Positions 27,252 through 36,503 of a stretch of DNA of 64,000 nucleotides are shown here, one piece after another. This DNA is from Anoxybacteroides rupiense (GTDB lineage Bacteria; Bacillota; Bacilli; Bacillales; Anoxybacillaceae): positions 372,001 through 436,000 of the forward strand of contig NZ_JACIDF010000001.1 in assembly GCF_014196195.1 (NCBI RefSeq), written 5' to 3'. Below the pieces are notes generated by a model. The model did no database searches. It worked only from the letters and a program-made list of their open reading frames with translations, and was not told the origin of the DNA. Both the position numbers and the translations under genes were made by a program. The first letter of the stretch is position 1; each line of letters starts with the position of its first letter.

Positions 27252-28154
27252 TTATTTTTTCTCCTTTCGTTTCGTTAAATCATTTAATAATAGCTGTGAT
27301 AAAACATTTGCCAGAATTTGTCCTGCCGTTTTCGGGGCGACTACACCTGGCAATCCCGGTGCCAATAACGCCTTAATTCCTCGTTTTTCAGCATAACGAA
27401 AATCCGTTCCCCCAGGCTTTGAGGCTAAATCGACAATGAGTGTATGGGCGGGCATTTTCGATATGACACTGGCGGTCACAATCATCGTCGGAATCGTGTT
27501 AATGCATATATCGATATCCTGCACTGCCTTTTCAATATCTTGCAACTGGAACGGTTCAAACCCCATTTCACTTATTCGTGCAAGATGCTCGCTTCGTCGT
27601 GCGCCTACTTTCACTTTCGCTCCTAATGCAGCGAATGTGCGGGCAACGGTCATGCCAACTCTCCCCAATCCTAAAACGGCGACGCGTGAACCGTGAATCG
27701 TAAAATCTGTATGCTGAATCACAATCATAATCGTCCCTTCAGCGGTGGGAATGGAATTGTAAATCGCCACATCATCCCGCTCAAACAACTGCACATACTT
27801 TCGCTGAGTTGCTTCCATAAGTTCATCTAAGTAGCTATTACTGATCCCGGTATAAACGGTACAATGTTTCGGGGTTTGTAAGAGAAGCTCCTCTGTAATA
27901 AAAATCGGTTCATTGGAAAAAATGGTATTGACTTTTCCATCTAAACCTGTGCCATGAACAGGCAAAATGATTGCATCTAAATCAGAAACATCGATTTCAT
28001 CAATCGACGTTTTCGTAGCACCAGTAAAGCTATGGGCAAGCTGATCAAAGCCAATAAGGGATAATTTTGCATCCAATTCTGTTAATTTGCGAATCACTTC
28101 TAGCTGCCTCGCATCTCCGCCAATGACAGCTACGTGCATCCCTGTCAGCATCAT
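27252..28154 (-). CDS. spoVFA: Dipicolinate synthase subunit A
   Basis: A 300-residue NAD(P)-dependent dehydrogenase-like subunit. It has an N-terminal Rossmann motif VAVIGGDARQ and a second cofactor domain with VAVLGLGRVGMTVARTF (about 160-176), and ends in a lysine-rich tail. It catalyses DPA formation in the mother cell together with SpoVFB. The ATG at 28154 is seven bases after GAAGGTG. A candidate sigma-K promoter lies just upstream. Confidence 0.94.
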   Translation of the reverse strand: MMLTGMHVAVIGGDARQLEVIRKLTELDAKLSLIGFDQLAHSFTGATKTSIDEIDVSDLDAIILPVHGTGLDGKVNTIFSNEPIFITEELLLQTPKHCTVYTGISNSYLDELMEATQRKYVQLFERDDVAIYNSIPTAEGTIMIVIQHTDFTIHGSRVAVLGLGRVGMTVARTFAALGAKVKVGARRSEHLARISEMGFEPFQLQDIEKAVQDIDICINTIPTMIVTASVISKMPAHTLIVDLASKPGGTDFRYAEKRGIKALLAPGLPGVVAPKTAGQILANVLSQLLLNDLTKRKEKK

Positions 28155-28206
28155 GCATTTTCACCTTCTTTATAAAAACTCATATTGATTGACAATGCCT
28201 CTTTCA

Positions 28207-28234
28207 CATCTTATGTAAAAGATAAAAATAGGTG
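28207..28234 (-). promoter_or_regulatory. Candidate sigma-K promoter of spoVFA
   Basis: CACC (28231-28234) and CATAAGATG (28207-28215) on the minus strand are 16 nt apart measured from the AC core, resembling the sigma-K pattern AC-N16-CATANNNTA with one mismatch. B. subtilis spoVF is mother-cell expressed. Confidence 0.4.
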
Positions 28235-28249
28235 AATAGAGCAAATAAT

Positions 28250-28284
28250 AAAGGAGCATGGCGAGAATTCGCCCTGCTCCTTTT
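28250..28284 (-). terminator. Terminator upstream of spoVFA
   Basis: AAAGGAGCA-T-GGCGA pairs with TCGCC-C-TGCTCCTTT (one mismatch, loop GAAT); the minus strand continues TTTATTATTT. It sits just after the orphan coding fragment. Confidence 0.8.
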
Positions 28285-28286
28285 CG

Positions 28287-28427
28287 TCATTTTCCATTTA
28301 ACAGCGTAATCCAGTGTAGCTTATAATCAATTCCATTGGTTGTGTCAACAATTCCTCGCAAATGAGCAGGTAAAGAGTCCGCGATGACGGCCAGTGCACG
28401 ATCATGATGTAACATGACTAATACAAG
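28287..28427 (-). pseudogene. Orphan C-terminal coding fragment (unassigned)
   Basis: A frame ending in TGA at 28287 reads protein-like sequence including HHDRALAVIADSLPAHLRG and IDYKLHWITLLNGK. Upstream it is closed by a stop at 28428-28430 and there is no ribosome binding site. It is followed by a terminator, so it looks like the tail of a gene whose 5' part is gone. I do not recognise the family. The remaining 28431-28621 contains no coding frame that I can support. Confidence 0.4.
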
Positions 28428-28621
28428 TTACGGACTTGTTTTCAGCCGTCAAAAAGGGCCCTTGCTCTTGAGGCTAGTGGATTTCTATCATTGGCAAATA
28501 AATCTTATGCCTAAATCATGAATCATTTATATATAGTGGTGTTTCTTCTCATTGATTGAACTATTTTCGTTTTTTATTGATGCCGATTTTTTATCCGAAC
28601 CTCTATAAATCGTCATGCACA

Positions 28622-28864
28622 TCATGATTCATCGGGAAAATCAATGATAATCATGTCTGTGCCAATTTTTCTAATATAGTTCCAAGGAACCCGAATCTCA
28701 TTGCCTTCTTTTCGAAATCCAAACCACTTTCCTGTTGGAATTAATAACGCTTGAATGTGCCCTGTTTGCTCATTAATTTCAAGATCTGTCTGCCCAAGCA
28801 CCCCTAATCGTTCCGCCCTTCTGACATCAACAATTTCCTTTCCGCTTAGCTCGCTTAGCCTCAT
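28622..28864 (-). CDS. ymxH: YlmC/YmxH family PRC-barrel protein
   Basis: An 80-residue PRC-barrel protein (RLSELSGKEIVDV at the start, VPWNYIRKIGTDMIIID at the end). The family is common in sporeformers and has no assigned biochemical role. The ATG at 28864 follows AAAGGAGTGCATAGGCA. It lies between mlpA and spoVFA as in B. subtilis. Confidence 0.88.
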   Translation of the reverse strand: MRLSELSGKEIVDVRRAERLGVLGQTDLEINEQTGHIQALLIPTGKWFGFRKEGNEIRVPWNYIRKIGTDMIIIDFPDES

Positions 28865-28916
28865 TGCCTATGCACTCCTTTTTCATGCCTTTTTATCATT
28901 GTAAGTTGTCATTCAT

Positions 28917-28954
28917 AAAAAAATGCCTGCAATTGATTTTTGCAGGCATTTTTA
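28917..28954 (-). terminator. rho-independent terminator of mlpA
   Basis: AAAATGCCTGCAA (28920-28932) pairs with TTGCAGGCATTTT (28940-28952), with T runs. It abuts the mlpA stop codon. Confidence 0.92.
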
Positions 28955-30196
28955 TTAGCTTTGCAGCGCCGCTGGCAGTTGTCCACTTGGGCTGATTAAC
29001 GCCACTGCATAATCTTCGCTGAAAATTTTCTGTGCCATCTCATTAACATCATCTGCGCTGACTTGATTAATCTCCTCAATAATTTCATCAAGCGAGCGAT
29101 GGCGGCCAAGGAGAAGTTCGTTTTTACCATTGCGGCTCATTCGGCTGTTTGTGCTTTCCAAGCTAAGCATTAAGCTTCCTTTCATTTGCTCTTTGCTATT
29201 TTGCAACTCCTTTGCCGTAATTCCATCTTCTTTCAGCTTCCGAACCGTCTCTTGAATCGTTTCAAAAAGAACATCTAATTGGCTGCTTCCCGTTCCGCCA
29301 TAAATCGCTAAAAGCCCGCCGTCTTCGTAGGAAGAGTGGTAGGAGAAAACAGAATAGGCCAAGCCGCGCTGTTCACGCACTTCTTGGAAGAGGCGGCTGC
29401 TCATGCTCCCCCCTAAAATATTATTAAGAATAATTAAGCTATAAATATCAGAATGGCCAATTGGCAAGCCATTAAACCCGATGCATAAGTGAGCCTGCTC
29501 CGTCTCCTTTTGGCGAGCTAATTTCTGCGGATGGAACGTCGGCACAAGTGGACGTTCAGTGCGCTGCTTCGCTGTAAACGTACCGAAATATGCTTCGATT
29601 TCTTGGATAAAGCTCTCTTTCACATTTCCTGCTACAGAAATAACGATTCTGTCAGGAGTATAGTAATCGGCCATGTACTTGCGCAAGGAATCGCCTGTAA
29701 ATGTGCGCAAGGCTTGTTCCGTTCCTAAAATCGGATAGCCAAGCGGATGAGAAGCATAGCATGCTTTGCTTAATAAATCATGTACTATATCATCTGGCGT
29801 GTCTTCATACATTTTAATTTCCTCAAGCACGACATTCCGCTCTTTTTGCAGCTCTTCGTCGACAAAAGTGGAATGGAAAAACATATCAGCAAGCATATCA
29901 AGGGCAAACTGAGCATGCTCATCTAAGACCTTTGCGTAATAGCACGTATACTCTTTTGAAGTAAATGCGTTGACCTGTCCCCCAATGCTGTCAAACGCTT
30001 CAGCAATTTCCCGCGCTGTGTGCGTTTTGGTCCCTTTAAAAAACATATGTTCTAAAAAATGGGAAATCCCATTGCTTTGTTCACATTCATTGCGAGAGCC
30101 CGTTCCAATCCATATGCCAATCGCAACTGAACGCACTGTTGGAATTTGTTCTAGTACAATACGTACCCCATTTTGGCATGTGTACTTGTTAATCAA
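28955..30196 (-). CDS. mlpA: M16-family zinc metalloprotease MlpA
   Basis: A 413-residue processing-peptidase-like enzyme. Zinc motif HFLEH at residues 46-50 with the block GGQVNAFTSKEYTCYYAKVL, and the C-terminal M16 repeat. In B. subtilis MlpA affects degradative enzyme levels. The TTG at 30196, with AGGAGG nine bases upstream, gives MINKYTCQNGVRIV, the family N-terminus; the longer frame from 30235 reads into the end of ylxY. Its ribosome binding site lies just past the ylxY stop. Confidence 0.93.
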   Translation of the reverse strand: MINKYTCQNGVRIVLEQIPTVRSVAIGIWIGTGSRNECEQSNGISHFLEHMFFKGTKTHTAREIAEAFDSIGGQVNAFTSKEYTCYYAKVLDEHAQFALDMLADMFFHSTFVDEELQKERNVVLEEIKMYEDTPDDIVHDLLSKACYASHPLGYPILGTEQALRTFTGDSLRKYMADYYTPDRIVISVAGNVKESFIQEIEAYFGTFTAKQRTERPLVPTFHPQKLARQKETEQAHLCIGFNGLPIGHSDIYSLIILNNILGGSMSSRLFQEVREQRGLAYSVFSYHSSYEDGGLLAIYGGTGSSQLDVLFETIQETVRKLKEDGITAKELQNSKEQMKGSLMLSLESTNSRMSRNGKNELLLGRHRSLDEIIEEINQVSADDVNEMAQKIFSEDYAVALISPSGQLPAALQS

Positions 30197-30209
30197 ATCA
30201 GCGTTCCTC

Positions 30210-31163
30210 CTATTTTTGTACAATTCTTTTTTCATCTAGCAGCATTGATACGTTACCAATTTCATATTTTTGTTTAATGGCTTTAATGAGCGGTTCTAAG
30301 GCCTCTGCTGTTGATAATGTTGGATGCATTAAAATGATGGCGCCAGGATGAAGTTTAGATGTTACCCGTTCCACTATAACAGATGGCGATGGTTTTTGCC
30401 AATCAATTGTATCAACACTCCACATAATGGTTCCCATCTTTAAATCGTGGGCAATTTTTACGACATCATCTCGATAACTTCCGCTTGGAGGAGCAAACCA
30501 TTTGCATTTTACCCCTGTCGTTGCTTCTATAACCTCGTTTGTTTTTTTCAGCTCTCGGCGAATCGCCTCATTGCTCATAGTTTTTAAATCAGGATGGCTA
30601 TACGAATGATTGCCGATCTCCTGACCCGCATCTGCAATCATTTTTGCCATATCCGGATAATTTTTTACCCAACGCCCTTCAAGAAAAAAGGTCGCCTGAA
30701 CGTTATATTTTTTCAAAACCTCTAGCATTTTAGGGATATATTCATTTCCCCATGCGACATTCACCAAGAAGGTAACCATCGGTTTTTCTGGATGGCCGCG
30801 ATAAATAGCTTCAGGCGGTAAATCCTTTAAGTGTACCTTCGGAGAAATTTGTTCGTATACAAGCTTGCGTTTGTCGAAAGTACCATCCTTTTTCATGTTC
30901 TGATAAGAAGCTTCCACATTCACTTTTAACCCATTATACCCAGGAATCGCCTTCCAGACTCGATCAATTACAGCATCTTGCGGAGGGATTTCATACCGCT
31001 TTGCCTTCGTTTGAATTTCCATATAAAGCTTATCCCGCATTTTTGCTACTTCTGTGCTACCTGCTTTTAACGAATTCATATATTGATTGACAGACGGCTG
31101 GCTGGCAATGCCCCACGCAAATAAAAAAGCAGCTATCAGCCAAACTACGTAGCGCTTATAAAT
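30210..31163 (-). CDS. ylxY: Polysaccharide deacetylase YlxY with probable AUU start
   Basis: A NodB-homology protein; VTFLVNVAWGNEYIP, GQEIGNHSYSHPDL and APPSGSYRDDVV correspond to the deacetylase motifs, though the first motif's usual TFDDG Asp pair is replaced by NVAWG, as in YlxY proteins, so activity is doubtful. The first in-frame ATG (31079) would remove the signal peptide. Extending upstream gives YKRYVVWLIAAFLFAWGIA, a clear N-terminal membrane/signal segment, up to a stop at 31167-31169, and the only plausible initiator is ATT at 31163, seven bases after a G-rich ribosome binding site. That start aligns with the B. subtilis N-terminus as I remember it and gives 317 residues. Confidence 0.82.
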   Translation of the reverse strand: MYKRYVVWLIAAFLFAWGIASQPSVNQYMNSLKAGSTEVAKMRDKLYMEIQTKAKRYEIPPQDAVIDRVWKAIPGYNGLKVNVEASYQNMKKDGTFDKRKLVYEQISPKVHLKDLPPEAIYRGHPEKPMVTFLVNVAWGNEYIPKMLEVLKKYNVQATFFLEGRWVKNYPDMAKMIADAGQEIGNHSYSHPDLKTMSNEAIRRELKKTNEVIEATTGVKCKWFAPPSGSYRDDVVKIAHDLKMGTIMWSVDTIDWQKPSPSVIVERVTSKLHPGAIILMHPTLSTAEALEPLIKAIKQKYEIGNVSMLLDEKRIVQK

Positions 31164-31239
31164 CGCTCATCCCCCCCCTCTTTTTTTATTACAAATATGT
31201 CGAGAGAGGACAAGATAGAACTGATTATAAACAACAAAG

Positions 31240-31264
31240 AAGCCTGAGGCTGGTCCTGAGGCTC
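31240..31264 (-). terminator. Probable terminator of pnp
   Basis: AGCCTCAGG and CCTCAGGCT pair with one mismatch over a 5-nt loop, followed by TTCTTTGTT on the minus strand. The T run is weak. Confidence 0.6.
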
Positions 31265-31266
31265 CC

Positions 31267-33378
31267 TTATTGATTCTGCTTCTCCTTTTGTTCACGTAAT
31301 ACCGCTTTTCTCGACAAGTTGACCCTGCCTTGCTTATCGATTTCTGTAACCTTCACTAAAACTTCATCGCCGATGGAGACGACATCTTCTACTTTGCCAA
31401 CGCGTTCCTCAGCCAGCTCAGAAATATGGACAAGACCGTCTTTGCCGCTAAATAATTCGACGAATGCACCAAATTTTTCAATGCGTTTCACTTTTCCTAA
31501 ATAAATTTGTCCCACTTCTACTTCGCGCACGATATCCTCAATAATTTTCTTCGCTTTCTGATTCATTTCTTCGTTCACTGAAGAAATAAAGATGGTTCCG
31601 TCTTGTTCAATATCGATCTTAACTCCTGTTTCTTCGATAATTTTATTAATTTGCTTGCCGCTTGGTCCAATGACATCGCGGATTTTATCAGGATTGATCT
31701 GCATGGTTAAAATTTTTGGTGCATATTTAGAAAGCTCTTTTCTTGGCTCGCTGATGGTTTGCATCATATGTTTTAAAATGTCCATGCGGCCTTTTTTCGC
31801 CTGTTGTAAGGCTTCTTCTAAAATTTCACGCGATAATCCTTTAATTTTAATATCCATTTGCAGAGCGGTTACACCTTTTTCCGTTCCCGCCACTTTGAAG
31901 TCCATATCGCCAAGATGGTCTTCCATACCTTGGATATCTGTTAAAATGGTATAATGATCGCCGCTTTTGACAAGTCCCATCGCAATACCTGCCACTGGCG
32001 CTTTAATCGGTACCCCTGCATCCATCATTGCCAATGTGCTAGCACAAATACTGGCTTGAGAGGTAGAACCGTTCGATTCCAAGACCTCTGAAACAAGGCG
32101 AATCGTATATGGAAACTCTTTTTCAGACGGGATCACTGGCTCTAACGCCCGTTCTCCTAAAGCTCCATGTCCGATTTCACGGCGCCCCGGACTGCGTATC
32201 GCTCCCGTTTCCCCGACAGAAAATGGCGGAAAATTATAGTGATGCATAAATCGTTTGGTCTCTTCAATGCCGAGCCCGTCTAAAATTTGCACATCGCCAA
32301 GCGCGCCTAAAGTGCAAACACTTAACGCCTGTGTTTGTCCACGCGTAAACAGTCCCGAACCATGCGTGCGAGGCAAGAGCCCTACTGCTGAAGAAAGCGG
32401 GCGAATTTCATCAATTTTCCGGCCATCCGGACGAATTTTTTCTTCTGTAATGAGACGGCGTACTTCTTCTTTAACAAGCTTATGTAAAATTTCATTGGCT
32501 TGTTTTAATGTTTCTTCATCGGCCTCTTGCTCTTCATATTTGGCAATTACTCCCGCCTTTACTTCATCAATTGCTGCTTCGCGGGCAAGTTTTTCCGGAA
32601 CCTGAACAGCCCGTTTAATTTCCGCCTCGGCAAGCGCGCGGATATCGGCCTCCAGCTGGGAATCTAGCTCATATAATGCAACTTCCATTTTTTCTTTGCC
32701 GATTTGTGCCGTAATCTCTTCTTGAAAAGCAATCAGCCGTTTAATTTCTTCATGGCCGAACATGATCGCTTCCAGCATCACTTCTTCCGGAACCTCGTCA
32801 GCTCCCGCTTCAACCATGTTAATCGCATCTTTTGTTCCAGCCACAACAAGGTGAATGTCACTTTTTTCTGTTTGTTCAACAGACGGATTAATTACAAAGT
32901 TTCCATCGACACGACCAACCGTGACGCCGGCAATCGGTCCTTCAAACGGAATATCCGAAACCATCAACGCCAGCGAAGATCCAAACATGGCAGCCATTTC
33001 TGGAGAGCAGTCTTGATCAACGCTCATCACCATTGAGACAATTTGCACTTCGTTACGAAACCCTTCCGCAAATAACGGACGAATCGGACGATCGATCAGC
33101 CTGCTTGCCAAAATCGCTTTTTCGCTTGGGCGACCTTCACGCTTAATAAATCCTCCCGGAATTTTTCCGACTGCGTAGAGGCGTTCTTCATAATTCACGG
33201 TTAACGGAAAGAAGTCTACACTTTTTGCTTCTTTCGATGCGGTCGCTGTGCTTAATACGACGGTATCACCGTAACGAACAAGCACAGCACCGTTTGCTTG
33301 TTTTGCTAATTGACCTATTTCCACGACAAGCGGCCGCCCCGCCCAATCTATGGAAAATACTTGTTTTTCTTGCTCCAT
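31267..33378 (-). CDS. pnp: Polyribonucleotide nucleotidyltransferase (PNPase)
   Basis: A 703-residue phosphorolytic 3'-5' exoribonuclease. It has two RNase PH domains (about 1-230 and 310-550) joined by a helical domain, then a KH domain ([15 protein letters not shown], about 565-575) and an S1 domain ([20 protein letters not shown], about 620-640). It acts in mRNA turnover with RNase Y and RNase J, whose genes are also in this window. The ATG at 33378 follows a GAGAGGAG site. Confidence 0.97.
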   Translation of the reverse strand: MEQEKQVFSIDWAGRPLVVEIGQLAKQANGAVLVRYGDTVVLSTATASKEAKSVDFFPLTVNYEERLYAVGKIPGGFIKREGRPSEKAILASRLIDRPIRPLFAEGFRNEVQIVSMVMSVDQDCSPEMAAMFGSSLALMVSDIPFEGPIAGVTVGRVDGNFVINPSVEQTEKSDIHLVVAGTKDAINMVEAGADEVPEEVMLEAIMFGHEEIKRLIAFQEEITAQIGKEKMEVALYELDSQLEADIRALAEAEIKRAVQVPEKLAREAAIDEVKAGVIAKYEEQEADEETLKQANEILHKLVKEEVRRLITEEKIRPDGRKIDEIRPLSSAVGLLPRTHGSGLFTRGQTQALSVCTLGALGDVQILDGLGIEETKRFMHHYNFPPFSVGETGAIRSPGRREIGHGALGERALEPVIPSEKEFPYTIRLVSEVLESNGSTSQASICASTLAMMDAGVPIKAPVAGIAMGLVKSGDHYTILTDIQGMEDHLGDMDFKVAGTEKGVTALQMDIKIKGLSREILEEALQQAKKGRMDILKHMMQTISEPRKELSKYAPKILTMQINPDKIRDVIGPSGKQINKIIEETGVKIDIEQDGTIFISSVNEEMNQKAKKIIEDIVREVEVGQIYLGKVKRIEKFGAFVELFSGKDGLVHISELAEERVGKVEDVVSIGDEVLVKVTEIDKQGRVNLSRKAVLREQKEKQNQ

Positions 33379-33482
33379 ACAGATGAGTACTCCTCTCTAT
33401 GTACAAATCAAAATAAATGATTCCTCTTTAATAGTATGAACGAATAACTATCCCGTTATCAACAACCTTTATATAACTAGCA

Positions 33483-33508
33483 AAAAAGCGGGAATGCTCC
33501 CGCTTTTT
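33483..33508 (-). terminator. Terminator of rpsO
   Basis: AAAAAGCGGG pairs with CCCGCTTTTT over a 6-nt loop, with a T run on the minus strand, three bases after the rpsO stop. Confidence 0.92.
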
Positions 33509-33510
33509 CC

Positions 33511-33780
33511 TTATCGACGTAATCCAAGTTTGTTAATTAGTTCACGATAACGCGTAACATCTTTATTACGTAAATACGTAAGCAGGTTACGGCGCTTACC
33601 GACCATTTTCAACAGTCCGCGACGTGAATGATGGTCTTTTTTATGAACGCGTAAATGTTCATTCAAGTTGTTGATTTGCTCAGTAAGGATAGCAATTTGT
33701 ACCTCTGGAGAACCAGTGTCTGTTTCATGAATTTTGTACTGGGTAATAATTTCATTTTTGCGCTCTTGCGTTAATGCCAT
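33511..33780 (-). CDS. rpsO: Ribosomal protein S15
   Basis: An 89-residue small-subunit protein, with [18 protein letters not shown] and [17 protein letters not shown], binding the central domain of 16S rRNA. The ATG at 33780 has GAGGAGGTG. An S15 autoregulatory leader lies upstream. Located between ribF and pnp as in other bacilli. Confidence 0.98.
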   Translation of the reverse strand: MALTQERKNEIITQYKIHETDTGSPEVQIAILTEQINNLNEHLRVHKKDHHSRRGLLKMVGKRRNLLTYLRNKDVTRYRELINKLGLRR

Positions 33781-33794
33781 CCTTGTTCACCTCC

Positions 33795-33850
33795 TCATTA
33801 TGAAACCCCAATTACCTAGCAAGCGCCGGTGATACGCTCTGCCAAGCAAT
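33795..33850 (-). promoter_or_regulatory. S15 autoregulatory mRNA leader of rpsO
   Basis: On the minus strand a long imperfect hairpin forms between CCATTGCTTGGCAGAGCG and CGCTTGCTAGGTAATTGG, closed by a TATCACCGG loop, ending just before the ribosome binding site. An S15 operator of this kind is documented for Geobacillus stearothermophilus rpsO. The pairing was found by eye. Confidence 0.7.
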
Positions 33851-33870
33851 GGTTATTTTACATACCTTTA

Positions 33871-34854
33871 TTAGAATACATCTTTTCGCGGTAAAATGCA
33901 AGTATTTTCCTTGATTTTTCGAAAATAATCTTCCGCTCTTTCCTTATCTCGTTCGATTTGTTCTACTAATTGTTCCACACTTGCAAATTTTTGCTCACTC
34001 CGCAACCGCTTATGCCACTCAATTGTGACTGTTTCTCCATAAATCTCTCTGGAAAAATGAAAAATGTGGACTTCGATGCTAGGCCTTCCTTGGCGGTCAC
34101 GATGGAATGTTGGTTTGTATCCTACATTGCAAACCCCTGCAAATGTTTCGTTTCCTATCCTCACTTTCACCGCATAAACCCCTAGCGCCGGCAAAAGATA
34201 ATCATCTTCCGGTTCAATGTTTGCGGTTGGAAAACCAATCGTTCTTCCCCGCTTTTCGCCATCAATCACCGTTCCTTCGATCGTATAAAAACGGCCAAGC
34301 AGTTCAGGAAGCTGCTGAACTTCTCCGTCTTTTAAAAGGCGGCGAATATAGGTGGAGCTAATCTTTTCCCCGTTTCGGGTTAGCTTTGGAATCACTGTAT
34401 GGGCAAATTGCTCCCGAGAATGAAAAGGGATCGTCTCCATCGTCCCTTTTCCCAGCCGTCCATACGTAAAATCGAAGCCTGCTACGACATGTTTCACGTG
34501 AAAATCAATAATGTACTCGTCAACAAATTGCTGTGGAAGCAGTTCAGCAAATGAAGGTGTAAATTCTACGATGTATAAATAATCTACACCTAGACGAGCC
34601 ATTTGCCGTTCTTTTTCCTTCAAGGGAGTAATCAGCTGTACGTGCTGCTCTTTTTTTCCTAGCACGATGGAGGGATGCGGATGGAACGTCATCACAGCAC
34701 TTTTATATCCGTTTTCCGCCGCTAAATGAACAGCTGTTCGAATGACCTCTTGATGCCCAAGATGAACACCATCAAAATAACCTAAAGCCATCACCGTTGG
34801 CGGAAAATCTTCTCTTTTTTGATAATGGGGATATGTGATGAATCGTGTTTCCAT
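33871..34854 (-). CDS. ribF: Bifunctional riboflavin kinase/FAD synthetase
   Basis: A 327-residue enzyme making FMN and FAD (B. subtilis ribC). The N-terminal adenylyltransferase domain (about 1-185) shows ALGYFDGVHLGHQ and SSTYIRRLL, and the C-terminal kinase domain shows GRTIGFPTANI (about 210) and YGETVTIEW-like sequence. The ATG at 34854 follows AGAAGGTGAAGAACAAGC. It is downstream of truB in the nusA-infB operon. Confidence 0.95.
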   Translation of the reverse strand: METRFITYPHYQKREDFPPTVMALGYFDGVHLGHQEVIRTAVHLAAENGYKSAVMTFHPHPSIVLGKKEQHVQLITPLKEKERQMARLGVDYLYIVEFTPSFAELLPQQFVDEYIIDFHVKHVVAGFDFTYGRLGKGTMETIPFHSREQFAHTVIPKLTRNGEKISSTYIRRLLKDGEVQQLPELLGRFYTIEGTVIDGEKRGRTIGFPTANIEPEDDYLLPALGVYAVKVRIGNETFAGVCNVGYKPTFHRDRQGRPSIEVHIFHFSREIYGETVTIEWHKRLRSEQKFASVEQLVEQIERDKERAEDYFRKIKENTCILPRKDVF

Positions 34855-34889
34855 GCTTGTTCTTCACCTTCTGCCTTTCGCTCTCTTGC

Positions 34890-35798
34890 TCAGTGAAACA
34901 CTTTGAGCGGTTTAATCATTTGCGGTTTAGCCGGATGCTTGCAGTAAAGGGCGAGCGCTTGATTTTGCTCGTCTACCATAAGCACTGGCTCATCTACCGA
35001 TTGCAGCCTGTCGGGAAGCGGTAAAACCGCACCGTTTTTTACTTTCTCTGCTACTTTATCATTAATTTGATATTTCGGCAAATGAAAAAGCGCTTTTTCG
35101 ATAGGCAACAGCAGTTTATCGATACGTCCAGCGGCTAGTTGCTTTTCAATTTCCGCAAATGTCACACATTGTTCTAATAAAAATGGTCCGGAAGCAACCC
35201 GCACTAAATGGGACATGTGAGCCGGATATCCGAGCCGTTCCCCGATCATTACGGCCAGCGTACGGACATACGTTCCTTTGCTGCATGTGACACGGAAACG
35301 AAACGAAACCGCATCTCCGGAAAATGTATCTTTTTCGTCCAATAAGACAAGTTCTTGAATGGTGATAATGCGCGTCGGCCGCTCCACTTCCATTCCCGCC
35401 CGCGCATATTCGTACAATTTTTTTCCGTTTACCTTCACAGCGGAATACATGGGCGGCGTTTGCTTAATCGTTCCTGTCAGCTGTTGAAAAACATCTTCAA
35501 TTTCCGGACGACGAATCAGACGATCCACTTTTTTGACAGCTATGATTTCACCAGAAGCATCCTCTGTTGTCGTCGCTGTCCCTAACGTAACTTCTCCCTC
35601 ATATGTTTTTTGATCCGCAGTCAAAAATTCGGCAATTCTTGTTGCTTTGCCGATGCAAATAGGCAGCACGCCAGACACATCCGGATCTAGCGTACCTGTA
35701 TGTCCTACCTTTTTGACCTGCAAAAGTCGGCGAATCCGAAAAACACAATCGTGTGATGTCATTCCCGCTGGTTTATGTAATAAAAGCACCCCGTCCAT
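34890..35798 (-). CDS. truB: tRNA pseudouridine-55 synthase
   Basis: A 302-residue synthase for pseudouridine 55 in the T-loop of tRNAs. GHTGTLDPDVSGVLP holds the catalytic Asp38, and YSAVKVNGKKLYEYAR follows. A PUA-like C-terminal domain is present (about 240-300). The ATG at 35798 has AAGAGGTGG upstream; the longer frame from 35822 overlaps that site. Confidence 0.95.
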   Translation of the reverse strand: MDGVLLLHKPAGMTSHDCVFRIRRLLQVKKVGHTGTLDPDVSGVLPICIGKATRIAEFLTADQKTYEGEVTLGTATTTEDASGEIIAVKKVDRLIRRPEIEDVFQQLTGTIKQTPPMYSAVKVNGKKLYEYARAGMEVERPTRIITIQELVLLDEKDTFSGDAVSFRFRVTCSKGTYVRTLAVMIGERLGYPAHMSHLVRVASGPFLLEQCVTFAEIEKQLAAGRIDKLLLPIEKALFHLPKYQINDKVAEKVKNGAVLPLPDRLQSVDEPVLMVDEQNQALALYCKHPAKPQMIKPLKVFH

Positions 35799-35853
35799 TT
35801 TTGCCACCTCTTTTTTGCACATAATGAAAATGGATAGACCGCGCGTCTATCCA

Positions 35854-36210
35854 TTATTTCTCATCGTTATTTTCTTGAGAAATTTCCCGAATTAACGATT
35901 CAATGCGGTTGCCATAATCGATTGATTCGTCAATTTCAAAATAAATTTCCGGTGTTTTCCGCAAACGAATGCGCTGGCCGATTTCCGAGCGAATAAAGCC
36001 CTTTGCTTTCGCTAGCCCTTTTAGCGTATTTTGGCGCTGCTCTTCATCGCCAAGCACGCTAATATATACCTTGGCCTGCTGTAAATCGCCCGTCACGCGC
36101 ACATCTGTTACGGTTACAAAACCGATGCGCGGATCTTTAAGTTTGCGACCGATAATATCGCTCAACTCTTTTTTCATTTGTTCACCAATACGCGTAGCCC
36201 GCAAACTCAT
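35854..36210 (-). CDS. rbfA: Ribosome-binding factor A
   Basis: A 118-residue KH-type protein of 30S maturation ([19 protein letters not shown]; then [20 protein letters not shown]). It promotes 5'-end processing of 16S rRNA and cold adaptation. The ATG at 36210 with CGAGGTG is preferred to the extended frame to 36234. Confidence 0.95.
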   Translation of the reverse strand: MSLRATRIGEQMKKELSDIIGRKLKDPRIGFVTVTDVRVTGDLQQAKVYISVLGDEEQRQNTLKGLAKAKGFIRSEIGQRIRLRKTPEIYFEIDESIDYGNRIESLIREISQENNDEK

Positions 36211-36224
36211 TTTTATCACCTCGA

Positions 36225-36503
36225 CTAAAGCCAATCAAATGTTGTAACCGTCCGTTCAATTTCTGGAAATGAATCGATCAATTGCAGCGCGAAACGAAGC
36301 TCTCTTTCAGTTGCGGATCGGTCAGCTGTAATCGCTACAATCCCAAGCTTCGTTCGCTGCCATAAATCTTGGTAATCGATTTCGGCTACTGATATATTAT
36401 ATTTTTGCTTGAGCCGTGTGATTATTCGTTGCAACACGGCTCTTTTTTCTTTTAGTGATTGGGCATCGTAAATGACGCACTCGCATTGGAGGTAACCAAT
36501 CAT
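36225..36503 (-). CDS. ylxP: DUF503 protein YlxP
   Basis: A 92-residue DUF503 protein ([35 protein letters not shown]). It is conserved between infB and rbfA in bacilli and is probably ribosome-associated, but its role is not settled. It overlaps the infB stop by four bases. Confidence 0.92.
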   Translation of the reverse strand: MIGYLQCECVIYDAQSLKEKRAVLQRIITRLKQKYNISVAEIDYQDLWQRTKLGIVAITADRSATERELRFALQLIDSFPEIERTVTTFDWL

